From NCBI RefSeq assembly GCF_002102175.1, contig NZ_LQOX01000111.1, positions 1 through 64,000 on the forward strand: a stretch of 64,000 bases of DNA, read 5' to 3'. The stretch is from Mycobacterium gastri. GTDB lineage: Bacteria > Actinomycetota > Actinomycetes > Mycobacteriales > Mycobacteriaceae. Under the pieces are notes generated by a model. The model worked only from the letters and a program-made list of their open reading frames with translations, ran no database searches and had not been told where the DNA came from. Positions 1 to 9,854 of this stretch are shown piece by piece (positions within the stretch are counted from its first letter, which is position 1; each line of letters starts with the position of its first letter). A program made the position numbers and the translations under genes.

Positions 1-666
1 CACATTCCCATCACCCACACTCCCAAAACCAACATTACCCACCCCCACATCCGCCAACCCCGCATTAAAAACACTCACCCGGCCGGCGGGAGGGTAGACG
101 GCTGCTTGCAGGGCCGCGACGAGCGCCTCGCCGGCGGCGACGGGGTTCTGCACCAATTGGATGAACGGCGTCAACGCCGACGCGGCCGCCGAAGCACCGG
201 CGTGATACCCGAACATGGCCGCCACATCCTGGGCCCACATCTGCTCATATGCGGCCTCGACGGCGGCGATCGCGGGCGCGTTGAAGCCGAGCAGGTTGGA
301 GGCGACCAGCGAAACCAGCTGAGAACGGTTGGCCCAAACCGCTGCCGGGTGCACCGTGGCTGCGCGGGTCGCCTCGAATGCGGCCGCGGCGATCCGAGCC
401 TGACCACCCGCCTGCACCGCTTGCGCCCCGGCCGAGGACAACCATCCGAGATAGCTTCCGGCGACGCTTGCCATCGCCGCCGACGCCGGGCCCTGCCAGG
501 AAGAACCCACCAGCGCCGAGGTCACTGACGAGAATTGGGATGCGGCCGATCCCAGCTCGCCGGCCAGCTGGTCCCAGGCCGCCGCCGCGGCCAGCATCGG
601 GCCTGGTCCGGCACCGCTGAATATGCGGGCCGAATTGATCTCCGGTGGCGAGACCGAAAAATTCAT
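1..666 (-). CDS. PPE family protein, MPTR-type, 3' end cut by window edge
   Basis: The reading frame is open for 222 codons to the window edge. It starts with [16 protein letters not shown], the canonical PPE N-terminus with Pro-Pro-Glu at residues 7-9, followed by a SSWQGPA (WxG) turn near residue 60. From about residue 200 the sequence becomes Asn/Gly-rich ([16 protein letters not shown]), the start of major polymorphic tandem repeats, so the full protein is probably much longer. A purine-rich ribosome site (GGGAGAGG) lies about 8 bases before the ATG. PPE proteins are exported by ESX systems to the cell surface or outside. No PE partner gene is visible upstream. The 262 bases between this start and the ctpE stop are comparatively AT-rich and hold no gene. 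Confidence 0.9.
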   Translation of the reverse strand, partial: MNFSVSPPEINSARIFSGAGPGPMLAAAAAWDQLAGELGSAASQFSSVTSALVGSSWQGPASAAMASVAGSYLGWLSSAGAQAVQAGGQARIAAAAFEATRAATVHPAAVWANRSQLVSLVASNLLGFNAPAIAAVEAAYEQMWAQDVAAMFGYHAGASAAASALTPFIQLVQNPVAAGEALVAALQAAVYPPAGRVSVFNAGLADVGVGNVGFGSVGDGNV

Positions 667-928
667 TCGCGGCAACCTCTCCCAGGTGGCCGTCGCATCG
701 GGGCCACCCATCGATCACTGCCTGCGACAATCCGGCGGTCACCGGGATTCAGCCGGTTGCCGTCAAGCGGATTTTCCCGTCAGCATACGGCGAGCGCGGC
801 AAGAATTTCGCGTTTCCGGCAAAATAGACGTCGACAAAGAACATTTTTGGATAGCCCCGAAATGTAAAGTCTTTATACACCCGTCATGCCACGCCTTTGA
901 CGTCCGTCCATATTGACGTGCCCGTCGC

Positions 929-3316
929 TTACTTTTCCGGTCGCCGCCATACCTGCGGTTTGATACCAAGCACCCTGGCCCGAATCCACCACGTCGCCTC
1001 GATCGCCCCGGCCCCCAGCACGCCGATACCCAAGGCAATCGACGTCACAACGAGATTCGACGGGTCCAGGAAAAACTTCTGCTGCGCCAGCGGAAGGCTG
1101 AAGATCACCAAATAGGCCGCGCCCGAGGCCACAACCAGTCCCAGACGCCACCATTGGTAGGGCCGTGCCACCACGGCGAGTACCCATAGCGCGGTCACGA
1201 GCAGCGTGATCAGGGCCGCGGTTGAGGCTTGCGTCCGTTCAGGCCATGTCGAGTGACGGCCAGGATAGGCCACGAGGTAGGAAACGAAAGTCGCCGTGCC
1301 CACGACAAGTCCGGACGGCAGCGCAGAGGTCAACACGCGTCGAACGAAGCCGGGATAGGCGCGCTCGTTGTTGGGCGCCAGGGACAGGATGAACGACGGA
1401 ATGCCGATGGTGAACCACGCCGCGATGGTCACATGGATCGGCTGGAACGGATACAACAGCGGATCGGCCCCCAGTGGCTTGGCAAGCAAGCACTCGATCC
1501 CCACCAGCAAGGCCAGCAGCGCCGAATACACCGTTTTGGCCAGAAACAGATTCGCGACCCGTTCGATATTGCCGATCACCCGGCGGCCTTCGGCGACAAC
1601 GTAAGGCAGGGTGGCAAACCTGTTGTCCAGCAAGACGATCTGCGCTACCGCGCGCGATGCCGGGCTACCCGCCCCCATCGCCACCGCGATGTCGGCGTCC
1701 TTGAGGGCCAGCACGTCGTTGACGCCGTCGCCGGTCATCGCCACGGTGTGCCCGTGCGACTGCAGGGCATGCACAATGGCTCGCTTCTGGTCGGGACGCA
1801 CCCTGCCGAACGTGGTGAAGGATTCCAACGCATCGGCCAGTTCCGCGGGCTCGGTGGGGAGTTGACGCGCATCCAGCACTTCGCCGCGCAGCCCGAGCTT
1901 GCCGGCGACCGCCCCGACCGACACGGCGTTATCGCCGGAGATCACCTTCACTGAAATGCCTTGGTCGGCAAAGTATTCAAGCGTTTTGCGGGCGTCGGGC
2001 CGGATCTTCTGCTCGAGCACCACGAGAGCGACCGGGGTGACCCGTCCGGGTGCATCGGGGTGGTCCACGGCGACGTCGGATGCACCCAGCAGCAGCACCC
2101 GCAACCCCTGCGCCCCAATGCGCTCCGCCTGCTCAGCCGCCGCCGATCCCGAGTCGAGCAGCACATCGGGCGCGCCGATCACCCAGTTGCCGTGGTCGCG
2201 ATACGAGGCACCGCTCCATTTGGTCGCAGACTTGAAAGACGCGGTCGCAGTCAGGATCCAGCCGGGCGGCGACTGGCAGGCCGCCGCGATCGCCTGCATG
2301 CTGGCGTTGGGTCGGGCGTCAGCGACAGCCAGCGAAGCCAGCACGTCCCCCAAACAGTCCTCAGCGCCGCCCAGTCCACGGACCTCCGATACCCGCATAC
2401 CGGTCTCGGTCAGCGTGCCGGTCTTGTCGGCACACACCACGTCGACCCGGGCCAGCCCCTCGATGGCGGGCAATTCCTGCACCAGGCATCGGCGTTGGCC
2501 CAACCGGATGACGCCGACCGCGAACGCAATCGACGTCATCAACACCAGACCTTCGGGCACCATCGGCACCAGGGCGCCAACCGTCCGCAACACCGATTCC
2601 CGCCACCCGGCCTTCGTGGTGAACAGCTGCGTGTAGACGGTCAGCAGTCCCGCCGGCACCAACAGATAGGTGATGAACTGCAGAATCCGGTTGATACCGT
2701 TGCGCAGTTCGGATTTCACCAAAGTGAATTTGCTGGCCTCGGCGGCCAACTTGGCCGCGTACGCCTCCCGGCCCACCTTGGTCGCGCGGTAGGCCCCGGT
2801 GCCGGAGACGACGAAACTGCCCGACATCACCGTGTCACCGGGATCTTTGGCGATCGGGTCCGCCTCACCGGTCAGCAGTGATTCGTCAACCTCGAGGTTG
2901 CTGTCCTCGACGACCTCACCGTCGACGACAATCTGGTCTCCCGGACCGAGTTCGATGATGTCGTCCAGCACGACTTCGCTTGGCAACCGGCTCTGAGTAC
3001 CGGATCGCCTGCGCACCAAGGGTTTCGCCTGCCCCAGGATCGCCAGGCTGTCCAGCGTCTGCTTCGCCCGGAGCTCCTGGATCATGCCGATGATGCTGTT
3101 GGCGATGATGAGCAGACCGAACAGCCCGTTGATCACCGAGCCCGTCGCCAACACGATCACCAGCAGCACGCCCAGGATCGCATTGATCCGGGTGAACACG
3201 TTGGCCCGGATGATCTGCGCGACGCTGCGGGTGGTCCGTTCCGGGATGTCGTTGCTCTTGCCCTCGGCTAACCGTTGCGCTACTTCGGCATCGGTCAAGC
3301 CGGGCGCGGCACTCAT
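929..3316 (-). CDS. ctpE: P-type cation-transporting ATPase CtpE
   Basis: This 795-residue protein matches M. tuberculosis CtpE (Rv0908) nearly end to end. The phosphorylated aspartate is D297 in DKTGT, the actuator motif LTGE is at 148-151, and the hinge motif TGDGVND lies near residue 545. Transmembrane pairs sit near 45-80 and 210-270, with a C-terminal group of six. CtpE is reported to be a plasma-membrane calcium importer needed for envelope integrity in mycobacteria. I chose the start [12 protein letters not shown], not an in-frame codon 48 residues upstream, because its ATG overlaps the stop of the upstream lipoprotein gene as ATGA. That overlap implies translational coupling of the two genes. 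Confidence 0.93.
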   Translation of the reverse strand: MSAAPGLTDAEVAQRLAEGKSNDIPERTTRSVAQIIRANVFTRINAILGVLLVIVLATGSVINGLFGLLIIANSIIGMIQELRAKQTLDSLAILGQAKPLVRRRSGTQSRLPSEVVLDDIIELGPGDQIVVDGEVVEDSNLEVDESLLTGEADPIAKDPGDTVMSGSFVVSGTGAYRATKVGREAYAAKLAAEASKFTLVKSELRNGINRILQFITYLLVPAGLLTVYTQLFTTKAGWRESVLRTVGALVPMVPEGLVLMTSIAFAVGVIRLGQRRCLVQELPAIEGLARVDVVCADKTGTLTETGMRVSEVRGLGGAEDCLGDVLASLAVADARPNASMQAIAAACQSPPGWILTATASFKSATKWSGASYRDHGNWVIGAPDVLLDSGSAAAEQAERIGAQGLRVLLLGASDVAVDHPDAPGRVTPVALVVLEQKIRPDARKTLEYFADQGISVKVISGDNAVSVGAVAGKLGLRGEVLDARQLPTEPAELADALESFTTFGRVRPDQKRAIVHALQSHGHTVAMTGDGVNDVLALKDADIAVAMGAGSPASRAVAQIVLLDNRFATLPYVVAEGRRVIGNIERVANLFLAKTVYSALLALLVGIECLLAKPLGADPLLYPFQPIHVTIAAWFTIGIPSFILSLAPNNERAYPGFVRRVLTSALPSGLVVGTATFVSYLVAYPGRHSTWPERTQASTAALITLLVTALWVLAVVARPYQWWRLGLVVASGAAYLVIFSLPLAQQKFFLDPSNLVVTSIALGIGVLGAGAIEATWWIRARVLGIKPQVWRRPEK

Positions 3317-4905
3317 CGGGTAAACGTTCCCAGCTTGTCGGCGTCGTAGTATTCGAGGTTCAGGGCGGCCACGGGAAAGCCGGAAAAGACAGCCTTGGAA
3401 ATGGATCCGGGTAAGGCGTTTTCGGTCGACAGCGGGAAAGCGAAAGTGTCGGCGTCCCAATGCGTCAACGTGAATGTTTGGTCCTTCGGCCCCAGCGCCA
3501 GCTGCAGCTGGCCGTCATGTTCGGTCACGGTGGCCGGACCCCAGTAGTCGTTGGCATAGACCCCGACGTAGTCGCTCAACGGCCGCGCCGGCGCGGGGCT
3601 GACCGGAGGCTGTTTGCCGACCAGCGCCCCCTCCGGGTTGTTCAGCGGGGCAAGTTGCTGCCGGTACAGGTTCGCCCAATCCTCGCGCACCTGCCCGTAC
3701 TGCAGCAGGTCCATGAATTCGGCCGTCAGCGTTTCCGGCACTCCGTACGGCGCGGCATTGGTCAGGGCGATGATGCCGACGTCTTCAGAAGGCATCACCG
3801 TGAAATTAGTCGCGGCCCCCAACCCGAATCCGCCGGAATGACCGTACTGGGTGCGACCCGACGAGTTCACCGACACATTGAATCCGTAACCGTAGGTGCC
3901 CGCCCGCGCCTTCGGCAGCCGCGCGGGCGTCGAGATCACTTGCGGTGTGATGGCCGGCAAGAGCGCCTCCGGCGACGTGATCTGCTGGCCGTTGTAGGTG
4001 CCGTTGGCCAGCACCATGGTCAGCCAGCGAGTCATGTCGTTGAGCGAGGAGCTGACCCCGCCCGCGGGCGTTTGGGCATCGGGATCCCGCTGGAAACGGG
4101 CCTCCCATTTGTCGCCGACCTTGATGTGGGTGACCGCGTGGTTGGGTCTGGCCAGGAAATCGGCGAACCGCGAGCTGGTGGACGTCATTCCCAGCGGCCG
4201 GTAGAGCACCTCGTCGGACAGCTCCGCCCAGGATTTGCCGGCCGCAGCCGCGACCGCGTCGGCCGCGGCGGTCACGCCGAAGTTGGTGTAGGCGTAGCTG
4301 ATCCGAAATGGGGCCAGCGGCAGGTACTTTAGCCGCTCCAGCACCTGCTGCCCGTCGTAACCCAGATCCTCCAGCGGGTCACCGGCATGGTCCGGCAATC
4401 CGGAGCGATGGGAGTAGAGGTCGGCGATGGTCACCTGGCTGGTGACATAGGGATCGCCGAGTTCGAACCACGGCAGTTTGGCGACGACGGGCGTATCCCA
4501 GCTGACCACGTTGCTGCTGACTTCGTGTGCCACCACCGTCGCACCCACCGACTTGGACACCGATGCCAGCTGGAAGACGGTGTCGGCGTCCACCCGGTTG
4601 TCTTGCCCGTCGGCCTTGCTGGCATCCTTGATACCGAAACCCTTCGCGTACAACGTCTTTCCACCGTGGACAACGGCCACGGCCATACCGGGGATGCCGC
4701 TGGTCTTCATCAGCTCGCCGATCAGGCCGTCGAGCTTGGCTACCGCCTCATCGATGCGCCCGGCCGGAATGTCCAGGCCCGAAACCTCATTGGGCGGGAC
4801 TTCCGACAGCGCCGACGTCGGGCCGGATGCCCGCTGCGCGGGCCCGCATGCCACCAGCGCCAGCAACATCCCAACTAATGCGGCCGTCGCCGCGCGTCTC
4901 GTCAT
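3313..4905 (-). CDS. Beta-lactamase/esterase-family lipoprotein (Rv0907-like)
   Basis: This 530-residue protein begins with a lipoprotein signal ending in LVAC, with the lipidated Cys at residue 20. The penicillin-binding-protein/class C beta-lactamase fold is indicated by SVSK at 115-118 (SxxK nucleophile and base), a YTN tyrosine motif near residue 200, and HSG in place of KTG further on. Such proteins act outside the membrane as esterases, D-aminopeptidases or transpeptidase-like enzymes. The substrate cannot be read from sequence. It is the first gene of a two-gene unit with ctpE (ATGA overlap), as in M. tuberculosis, so it may support envelope functions linked to calcium homeostasis. That link is inference. 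Confidence 0.85.
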   Translation of the reverse strand: MTRRAATAALVGMLLALVACGPAQRASGPTSALSEVPPNEVSGLDIPAGRIDEAVAKLDGLIGELMKTSGIPGMAVAVVHGGKTLYAKGFGIKDASKADGQDNRVDADTVFQLASVSKSVGATVVAHEVSSNVVSWDTPVVAKLPWFELGDPYVTSQVTIADLYSHRSGLPDHAGDPLEDLGYDGQQVLERLKYLPLAPFRISYAYTNFGVTAAADAVAAAAGKSWAELSDEVLYRPLGMTSTSSRFADFLARPNHAVTHIKVGDKWEARFQRDPDAQTPAGGVSSSLNDMTRWLTMVLANGTYNGQQITSPEALLPAITPQVISTPARLPKARAGTYGYGFNVSVNSSGRTQYGHSGGFGLGAATNFTVMPSEDVGIIALTNAAPYGVPETLTAEFMDLLQYGQVREDWANLYRQQLAPLNNPEGALVGKQPPVSPAPARPLSDYVGVYANDYWGPATVTEHDGQLQLALGPKDQTFTLTHWDADTFAFPLSTENALPGSISKAVFSGFPVAALNLEYYDADKLGTFTR

Positions 4906-4981
4906 GGCCGCTCACTCTAACCCGGTGCCGAATCGCGCCGCGGGAGCGACGTGACACGCGGCCGGGCGCAACGCGCTCGAG

Positions 4982-6103
4982 CTAAAGCCGCCACCACGGG
5001 TTGGATCTCAACGGCCCGGCCGGATCTACCCGCTGACCCGGCAGCGGCACCGCCACCTTGACCCGCTCGGGCTCGGCAGCCGCCAATAGCCGCTCGACCG
5101 GCTCTGACCACGGGTGCGGAGCCAGCCGGAAGGTGCCCCAGTGCACCGGCACCAACAGCCCCGCGCCGGAATCGGTGACGTCCAGATGCGCCCGGATCGC
5201 CTCCTCGGGGTTCATGTGGATATCCGGCCATGCGGTGTTGTAGGCGCCGATCGGCATCAGCGTCAGGTCGAACGGCCCGTGGTCCGCGCCGATCTGGGCG
5301 AAGCTCTTGGTGTAGCCGGTATCACCGCCGAAGTAGGCGCGATGGCTGGGACCGATGAACGCCCACGACGCCCACAAGGTGTTATCCCGGCTCAGGAAGC
5401 GTCCCGAAAAGTGCCGTGCCGGCATACAGACGATCCTGAGCTGGTCAACCTGGCCGCTCTGCTGCCAATCGAGTTCGACGATGCGCTGCTCGGGAATGCC
5501 CCACGCCCGCAGATGGGCACCCACCCCGAGCGGCACGAAGAACGGCGCGCGCTGGGTGCGGGTCAGCGCGATGACGGTGTCGATATCGAGATGGTCGTAA
5601 TGGTCATGGCTGATCACCACCGCATCGACAGCCGGAAGGCCCTCCACTTGCACCGGTGGCGGATGCAGCCGCTGGGGCCCGACGAGATCCGAGGGCGAGC
5701 ACCGGTTGCTCCACACCGGATCGGTCAGCACCCGGTATCCGTCGATTTCCACCAGAGCCGTCGAGTGACCGAACCAGCTGACGGCGAGCCGGCTGGCGTC
5801 ACCTTTGTAGACCTCCGGGGCGGCCAGCGGGATCGGTTTGGCGGGCCGGCTGCCAGCGCGATTACCCACGAACTCCCAAATGATGAGCCGCAGTTCCTCA
5901 CGACCCATGACGTAGATGGACCCCGGGTCGAGGTTGACGAAGCTGCCGTCCCGGTAGTGTGGCGACCCCTCCGAAACAGCGCGGATGGTCGCGGGGTTTG
6001 CCCCCAGCGCAGCCGGCGCGCCGTGCAAGGCCCGTACCAGCCAGCCACCGGCCGCCAGCGAGGCCGCGCCGGCGGCCAGTCGCAGCGCTCGGCGCACCAC
6101 CAC
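4982..6103 (-). CDS. Metallo-beta-lactamase-fold hydrolase, NAPE-PLD/UlaG-like (Rv0906-like)
   Basis: The 373-residue product has the zinc-binding motif SHDHYDHLD in its middle, later HFSGR and GGDTGY motifs, and HWGTF near the C-terminus. These fit the lipid-hydrolase branch of the metallo-beta-lactamase fold (N-acylphosphatidylethanolamine phospholipase D-like or UlaG-like). A hydrophobic N-terminal stretch (about residues 8-25) suggests export or membrane anchoring. The GTG start at 6103 is preceded by GGGGGA and lies two bases past the echA6 stop, so the two are probably one transcript. An in-frame opening continues far upstream inside echA6, but that extension is a shadow. The substrate is unknown. 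Confidence 0.85.
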   Translation of the reverse strand: MVVRRALRLAAGAASLAAGGWLVRALHGAPAALGANPATIRAVSEGSPHYRDGSFVNLDPGSIYVMGREELRLIIWEFVGNRAGSRPAKPIPLAAPEVYKGDASRLAVSWFGHSTALVEIDGYRVLTDPVWSNRCSPSDLVGPQRLHPPPVQVEGLPAVDAVVISHDHYDHLDIDTVIALTRTQRAPFFVPLGVGAHLRAWGIPEQRIVELDWQQSGQVDQLRIVCMPARHFSGRFLSRDNTLWASWAFIGPSHRAYFGGDTGYTKSFAQIGADHGPFDLTLMPIGAYNTAWPDIHMNPEEAIRAHLDVTDSGAGLLVPVHWGTFRLAPHPWSEPVERLLAAAEPERVKVAVPLPGQRVDPAGPLRSNPWWRL

Positions 6104-6105
6104 GA

Positions 6106-6837
6106 CTATTCCCCCTGAAACCTCGGCGGGCGCTTCTCCACGCGCGCGACCTGCGCCTCGATCACATCTTGACTTCCCCAGGCCTTGTCGAACAATTCCT
6201 TGTGCTCCGGCCAGGGCTCCTCGATGGAGCCGTCGTCGTTGAGCACCCGCTTGGCGTGCTGAATTGCCAGCGGCGCCAGGCCGGCGATCTCGGCGGCCCA
6301 GGCCTGCGCGTCGGCCAGCATCCCGATCCGGTTGGCCATTCCGGTGTGCAACGCCATCTCCGCGGTCAGCTTCTCCGCGGCCAGCAGCATCGCGCGGGCG
6401 CGTCCGTGACCGACCAGCGAGGAGAGCCGGCGGATGCTCCAGTTGTCCAGCGCCAGACCATATTTGGACGTCGGAAACTGAAAGAACGCCTCCGGCGCGA
6501 CAACCCTCAGGTCGCACTGCATGGCCAGCTGCAGGCCCGCGCCGATGGCCGGACCGTTGATGGCGCCGATCACCGGTATCAGAGTTGCGTCCATGACCCG
6601 GTGCAGCTCGATGAGCCGGTCGGGGTAGTCGGCGGCGAATGCGTCTCCGGACAGGTCTGCTCCGGCGCAGAATGCCGTGCCCTGGCCGGTGAGCACAATT
6701 ACGCGGATCGACCCGTCACCGGCTTTGAGAATGGCCTCGCGCAACTCCTCCACCAGTTGGGAATTCAGGGCGTTGCGGCGCTCCGGGCGCTGCAACTCAA
6801 TTGTCATCACGGCCTCGGCCAGGGTGATACCGATCAT
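6106..6837 (-). CDS. echA6: EchA6, acyl-CoA carrier of the crotonase fold
   Basis: At 243 residues this matches M. tuberculosis EchA6 (Rv0905) throughout, including the oxyanion-hole segment [11 protein letters not shown] and GPAIGAG. The M. tuberculosis protein lacks normal hydratase activity. It binds long-chain acyl-CoA and feeds fatty-acid precursors to FAS-II for mycolic acid synthesis, and is the target of THPP inhibitors. Only 26 bases separate its ATG from the divergent accD3 start, so the two promoters must overlap or lie inside coding DNA. The metallo-hydrolase gene follows after two bases. Confidence 0.93.
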   Translation of the reverse strand: MIGITLAEAVMTIELQRPERRNALNSQLVEELREAILKAGDGSIRVIVLTGQGTAFCAGADLSGDAFAADYPDRLIELHRVMDATLIPVIGAINGPAIGAGLQLAMQCDLRVVAPEAFFQFPTSKYGLALDNWSIRRLSSLVGHGRARAMLLAAEKLTAEMALHTGMANRIGMLADAQAWAAEIAGLAPLAIQHAKRVLNDDGSIEEPWPEHKELFDKAWGSQDVIEAQVARVEKRPPRFQGE

Positions 6838-6863
6838 GGCGCCAGCCTATATAGCCTCATCGG

Positions 6864-8390
6864 GTGAGTCGTATCACGACCGATCAACTGCGCGACGCGG
6901 TGCTGGACGAGGGCTCGTTCACCAGTTGGGATGCCGACCCGCTGCCGGTGCCGGTGTCGGAGTCTTACGCACGTGATCTGGCCCGGGCCCGGGCCGCCAC
7001 CGGCCGCGACGAATCGGTGCTGACCGGCGAGGGACGTATCTTCGGGCGCCGGGTCGCGGTGGTGGTGTGCGAGTTCGACTTCCTCGCCGGATCGATCGGG
7101 GTTGCCGCGGCGGAACGGATTACCGCCGCCGTCGAGCGAGCCACCGCCGAGCGCCTGCCGCTGCTGGCGTCGCCGAGTTCCGGCGGCACCCGGATGCAGG
7201 AGGGCACGGTCGCCTTCCTGCAGATGGTGAAGATCGCCGCGGCCGTCAGGCTGCACAAGCAGGCGCACCTGCCCTACCTCGTCTACCTGCGCAATCCGAC
7301 CACCGGCGGGGTTTTCGCGTCGTGGGGCTCGCTGGGTCATATCACCGTCGCCGAACCGGGAGCCCTGATCGGTTTCCTGGGTCCCAGGGTGTACCAGCTG
7401 CTCTACGGCGAACCCTTTCCCTCCGGTGTCCAGACCGCGGAGAATCTGCAACGCCATGGCGTGATCGACGGCGTCGTCGCGCTCGACGAGCTGCGCCGCA
7501 CGGTGGATCGGGCGCTGACGGTGCTCACCGATGCTCCCGAGCCGCCGCCGGCGCTGGCGCAGCCCGAGCCGGTGCCCGACGTGCCCACCTGGGACTCGGT
7601 GGTGGCGTCACGACGGCCCGACCGGCCGGGTGTGGCGCGGTTGTTGCGCGATGGAGCCACCGACCGGGTGCTGCTCTCGGGTACCGGTTATGGCGAAGCG
7701 GCGACGACGCTGCTGGCGTTGGCTCGCTTCTGCGGCCAGCCGGCGGTGGTTCTGGGCCAGCAACGAGTCGTCGGCGGTCTCGTCGGTCCCGCGTCGCTGC
7801 GCGAAGCCCGGCGAGGCATGGCGCTGGCCGCCGAGTTGCGGTTGCCGCTGGTCCTGGTGATCGACACCGCCGGACCCGCGTTGTCGGCCGAAGCCGAGCA
7901 AGGTGGCCTGGCCGGACAGATCGCCCAGAGCCTTGCCGACCTCGTCACACTGGACACCCCGACGGTGTCGGTGCTGTTGGGCCAGGGCAGCGGTGGACCG
8001 GCGCTGGCGATGGTGCCCGCCGACCGGGTGCTGGCCGCGCTGCACGGCTGGCTGGCCCCGCTGCCGCCGGAGGGTGCCAGCGCGATCGTGTTCCGCGACA
8101 CCGCACACGCCGCCGAGCTCGCTGCGGCCCAAGGTGTCCGGTCGGCAGACCTGCTGGCCGCCGGCATTGTCGACGTCATCGTGCCGGAGTATCCCGACGC
8201 CGCAGCGGAGCCGGTCGAGTTCGCCCGAAGGCTGTCGCGCGCCATCGCGGCCGAGATCTATGCGCTGCGGTCGGTTCCCGACGCCGAACGCATGGCCGCC
8301 CGGTTGGCGCGCTATCGGCGCATCGGGTTGCCGCCGCGACACGTAAGCCACGCACCCGACACACCGCCGCACAACGACGCCGTGGTATGA
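6864..8390 (+). CDS. accD3: AccD3, acyl-CoA carboxylase carboxyltransferase beta-like subunit
   Basis: The 508-residue product matches AccD3 (Rv0904c). It carries two crotonase-like halves of the carboxyltransferase fold. The first contains SPSSGGTRMQEG and NPTTGGVFASWG (roughly residues 105-155), and the second contains LGQGSGGPALAM (about residue 372). Such subunits pair with a biotinylated AccA to make malonyl-CoA or longer acyl malonates for lipid synthesis, but the partner of AccD3 is less clear than those of AccD4-D6. The GTG start at 6864 (MSRITTDQLR) agrees with the known N-terminus. It is divergent from echA6, a mycolate-pathway gene, which suggests shared lipid function. Confidence 0.9.
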   Translation: MSRITTDQLRDAVLDEGSFTSWDADPLPVPVSESYARDLARARAATGRDESVLTGEGRIFGRRVAVVVCEFDFLAGSIGVAAAERITAAVERATAERLPLLASPSSGGTRMQEGTVAFLQMVKIAAAVRLHKQAHLPYLVYLRNPTTGGVFASWGSLGHITVAEPGALIGFLGPRVYQLLYGEPFPSGVQTAENLQRHGVIDGVVALDELRRTVDRALTVLTDAPEPPPALAQPEPVPDVPTWDSVVASRRPDRPGVARLLRDGATDRVLLSGTGYGEAATTLLALARFCGQPAVVLGQQRVVGGLVGPASLREARRGMALAAELRLPLVLVIDTAGPALSAEAEQGGLAGQIAQSLADLVTLDTPTVSVLLGQGSGGPALAMVPADRVLAALHGWLAPLPPEGASAIVFRDTAHAAELAAAQGVRSADLLAAGIVDVIVPEYPDAAAEPVEFARRLSRAIAAEIYALRSVPDAERMAARLARYRRIGLPPRHVSHAPDTPPHNDAVV

Positions 8391-8410
8391 GTCTCGGCGC
8401 CGGGTACCAG

Positions 8411-8755
8411 CTATCTCGGGTGGCCGTGCCCCACGACATTGCCCGGCACGTCGTCGGCGACGATCCGGCCCGATTCGTCGAGTAACAGCACCCGGTCGGC
8501 GCCCTCGGCCGCGTCGAGCCGATGCGAGATGATCGGCCAGTACATCACCAGCAGACACACCGTCGCCACGGTGATCTGGAGCAGGTTGAGCATCATGAAT
8601 ACCGCGCCGAATGACAGCAAATCGCGAATTGTGCTGAGATCGTTCATAATCCGCGCCACCAACTGGCCGGACTGCCGTCGCTGGTGAAACGACATGGCGA
8701 TGGCGGGCGACGAACGCCGCACCGCCGCCCCCGGCGCGCACCTCACTTCAGCCAC
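8411..8755 (-). pseudogene. Internally deleted ABC exporter relic
   Basis: This 114-codon frame joins two distant parts of an ABC exporter. The first part, SFHQRRQSGQLVARIMND followed by a hydrophobic segment ending MYWP, matches the start of the transmembrane domain. It then runs straight into IISHRLDAAEGADRVLLLDE, which is the H-loop and the end of the nucleotide-binding domain. Walker A, signature motif and Walker B are missing, so it cannot work as a transporter. The in-frame fusion implies one clean internal deletion of several hundred codons. The N-terminal residues before SFHQ do not look like an exporter and may be incidental. Confidence 0.75.
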
Positions 8756-9143
8756 GACGAATTCGTCTACCGATCCCGGTGCGAAAAGATGGCGCCGAAA
8801 TGTCGAACCTGCAACGACAAATGCCGGTTAGTGCCGGTTAGGACGCCGAATGTCCCAACCTGCCACGTGGTTTCGATGATGACATGCCGGCACTTCGCCC
8901 AGCCGGTCAGGTGTCACCCGATCCCACAGCGCGATGAACCGTGCCGCCGTTGCGGATTCGCCCGCGCCCAGCACGGTGACCCGGTGTCCGCGGGCGACGA
9001 GAGTGTCGGCGAGGTCGGCGGCACCGCCGCCGCGGATCGGCGTCGTCGTCGAGGTGAGTCGAGCAGGCTGGCGGTAAGCCGCCGGACCGGCTCAAGCGAC
9101 CCGGCGGGCGGCGTCCCACCGCCACGCGCAACAATCAGGCAAA
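8756..9143. other. 388-bp gap before prrA, with a possible short gene relic
   Basis: No intact gene is visible. On the minus strand at about 8890-9050 a frame reads GAADLADTLVARGHRVTVLGA, which resembles the first strand and helix of a Rossmann or glycosyltransferase domain, but it has no start and no identifiable family. The stretch just before prrA should hold the prrA promoter. I see no convincing -10/-35 pair. Confidence 0.35.
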
Positions 9144-9854
9144 ATGAGCGGCATGGAGACTGGTGTGAGCTCACCTCGGGTCTTGGTGGTCGACGACGAC
9201 TCCGATGTCCTGGCCTCGTTGGAACGCGGCCTGCGGCTGTCGGGGTTCGAGGTCTCGACCGCCGTCGACGGCGCCGAGGCCCTGCGCAGCGCCACCGAGA
9301 CCCGCCCGGACGCGATCGTGCTCGACATCAACATGCCCGTGCTGGACGGCGTCAGCGTGGTCACGGCGCTGCGCGCGATGGACAACGACGTGCCGGTCTG
9401 CGTGCTGTCGGCGCGCAGCTCGGTCGACGACCGAGTGGCCGGCCTGGAGGCCGGTGCCGACGATTACCTGGTCAAGCCGTTCGTGCTGGCAGAACTGGTG
9501 GCACGGGTGAAGGCGCTGCTGCGCCGCCGCGGCTCCACCGCCACGTCCTCCTCGGAAACCATCACGGTAGGCCCGCTGGAGGTGGACATCCCCGGCCGCC
9601 GGGCCCGGGTCAACGGCGTCGATGTCGACCTGACCAAACGCGAGTTCGACCTGTTGGCGGTCCTGGCCGAGCACAAGACCGCGGTGCTGTCCCGCGCGCA
9701 GCTGCTGGAGCTGGTGTGGGGCTACGACTTCGCGGCCGACACCAACGTCGTCGACGTGTTCATCGGCTACCTGCGCCGCAAGCTGGAGGCCCACGGCGGG
9801 CCCCGGCTGCTGCACACCGTGCGCGGCGTCGGCTTCGTGCTCAGGATGCAGTGA
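9144..9854 (+). CDS. prrA: PrrA, OmpR/PhoB-type response regulator
   Basis: The 236-residue sequence is almost identical to M. tuberculosis PrrA (Rv0903c). The receiver domain (about 12-128) has acidic residues VVDDD near 15-19, phospho-acceptor D61 in IVLDINMP, and K113 in YLVKPF. A winged-helix DNA-binding domain (about 140-236) ends [10 protein letters not shown]. In M. tuberculosis PrrAB is essential and is reported to control respiration (cyd, ATP synthase genes), nitrogen adaptation and lipid genes. The prrB GTG follows the prrA stop directly, so the pair is cotranscribed. Confidence 0.97.
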   Translation: MSGMETGVSSPRVLVVDDDSDVLASLERGLRLSGFEVSTAVDGAEALRSATETRPDAIVLDINMPVLDGVSVVTALRAMDNDVPVCVLSARSSVDDRVAGLEAGADDYLVKPFVLAELVARVKALLRRRGSTATSSSETITVGPLEVDIPGRRARVNGVDVDLTKREFDLLAVLAEHKTAVLSRAQLLELVWGYDFAADTNVVDVFIGYLRRKLEAHGGPRLLHTVRGVGFVLRMQ

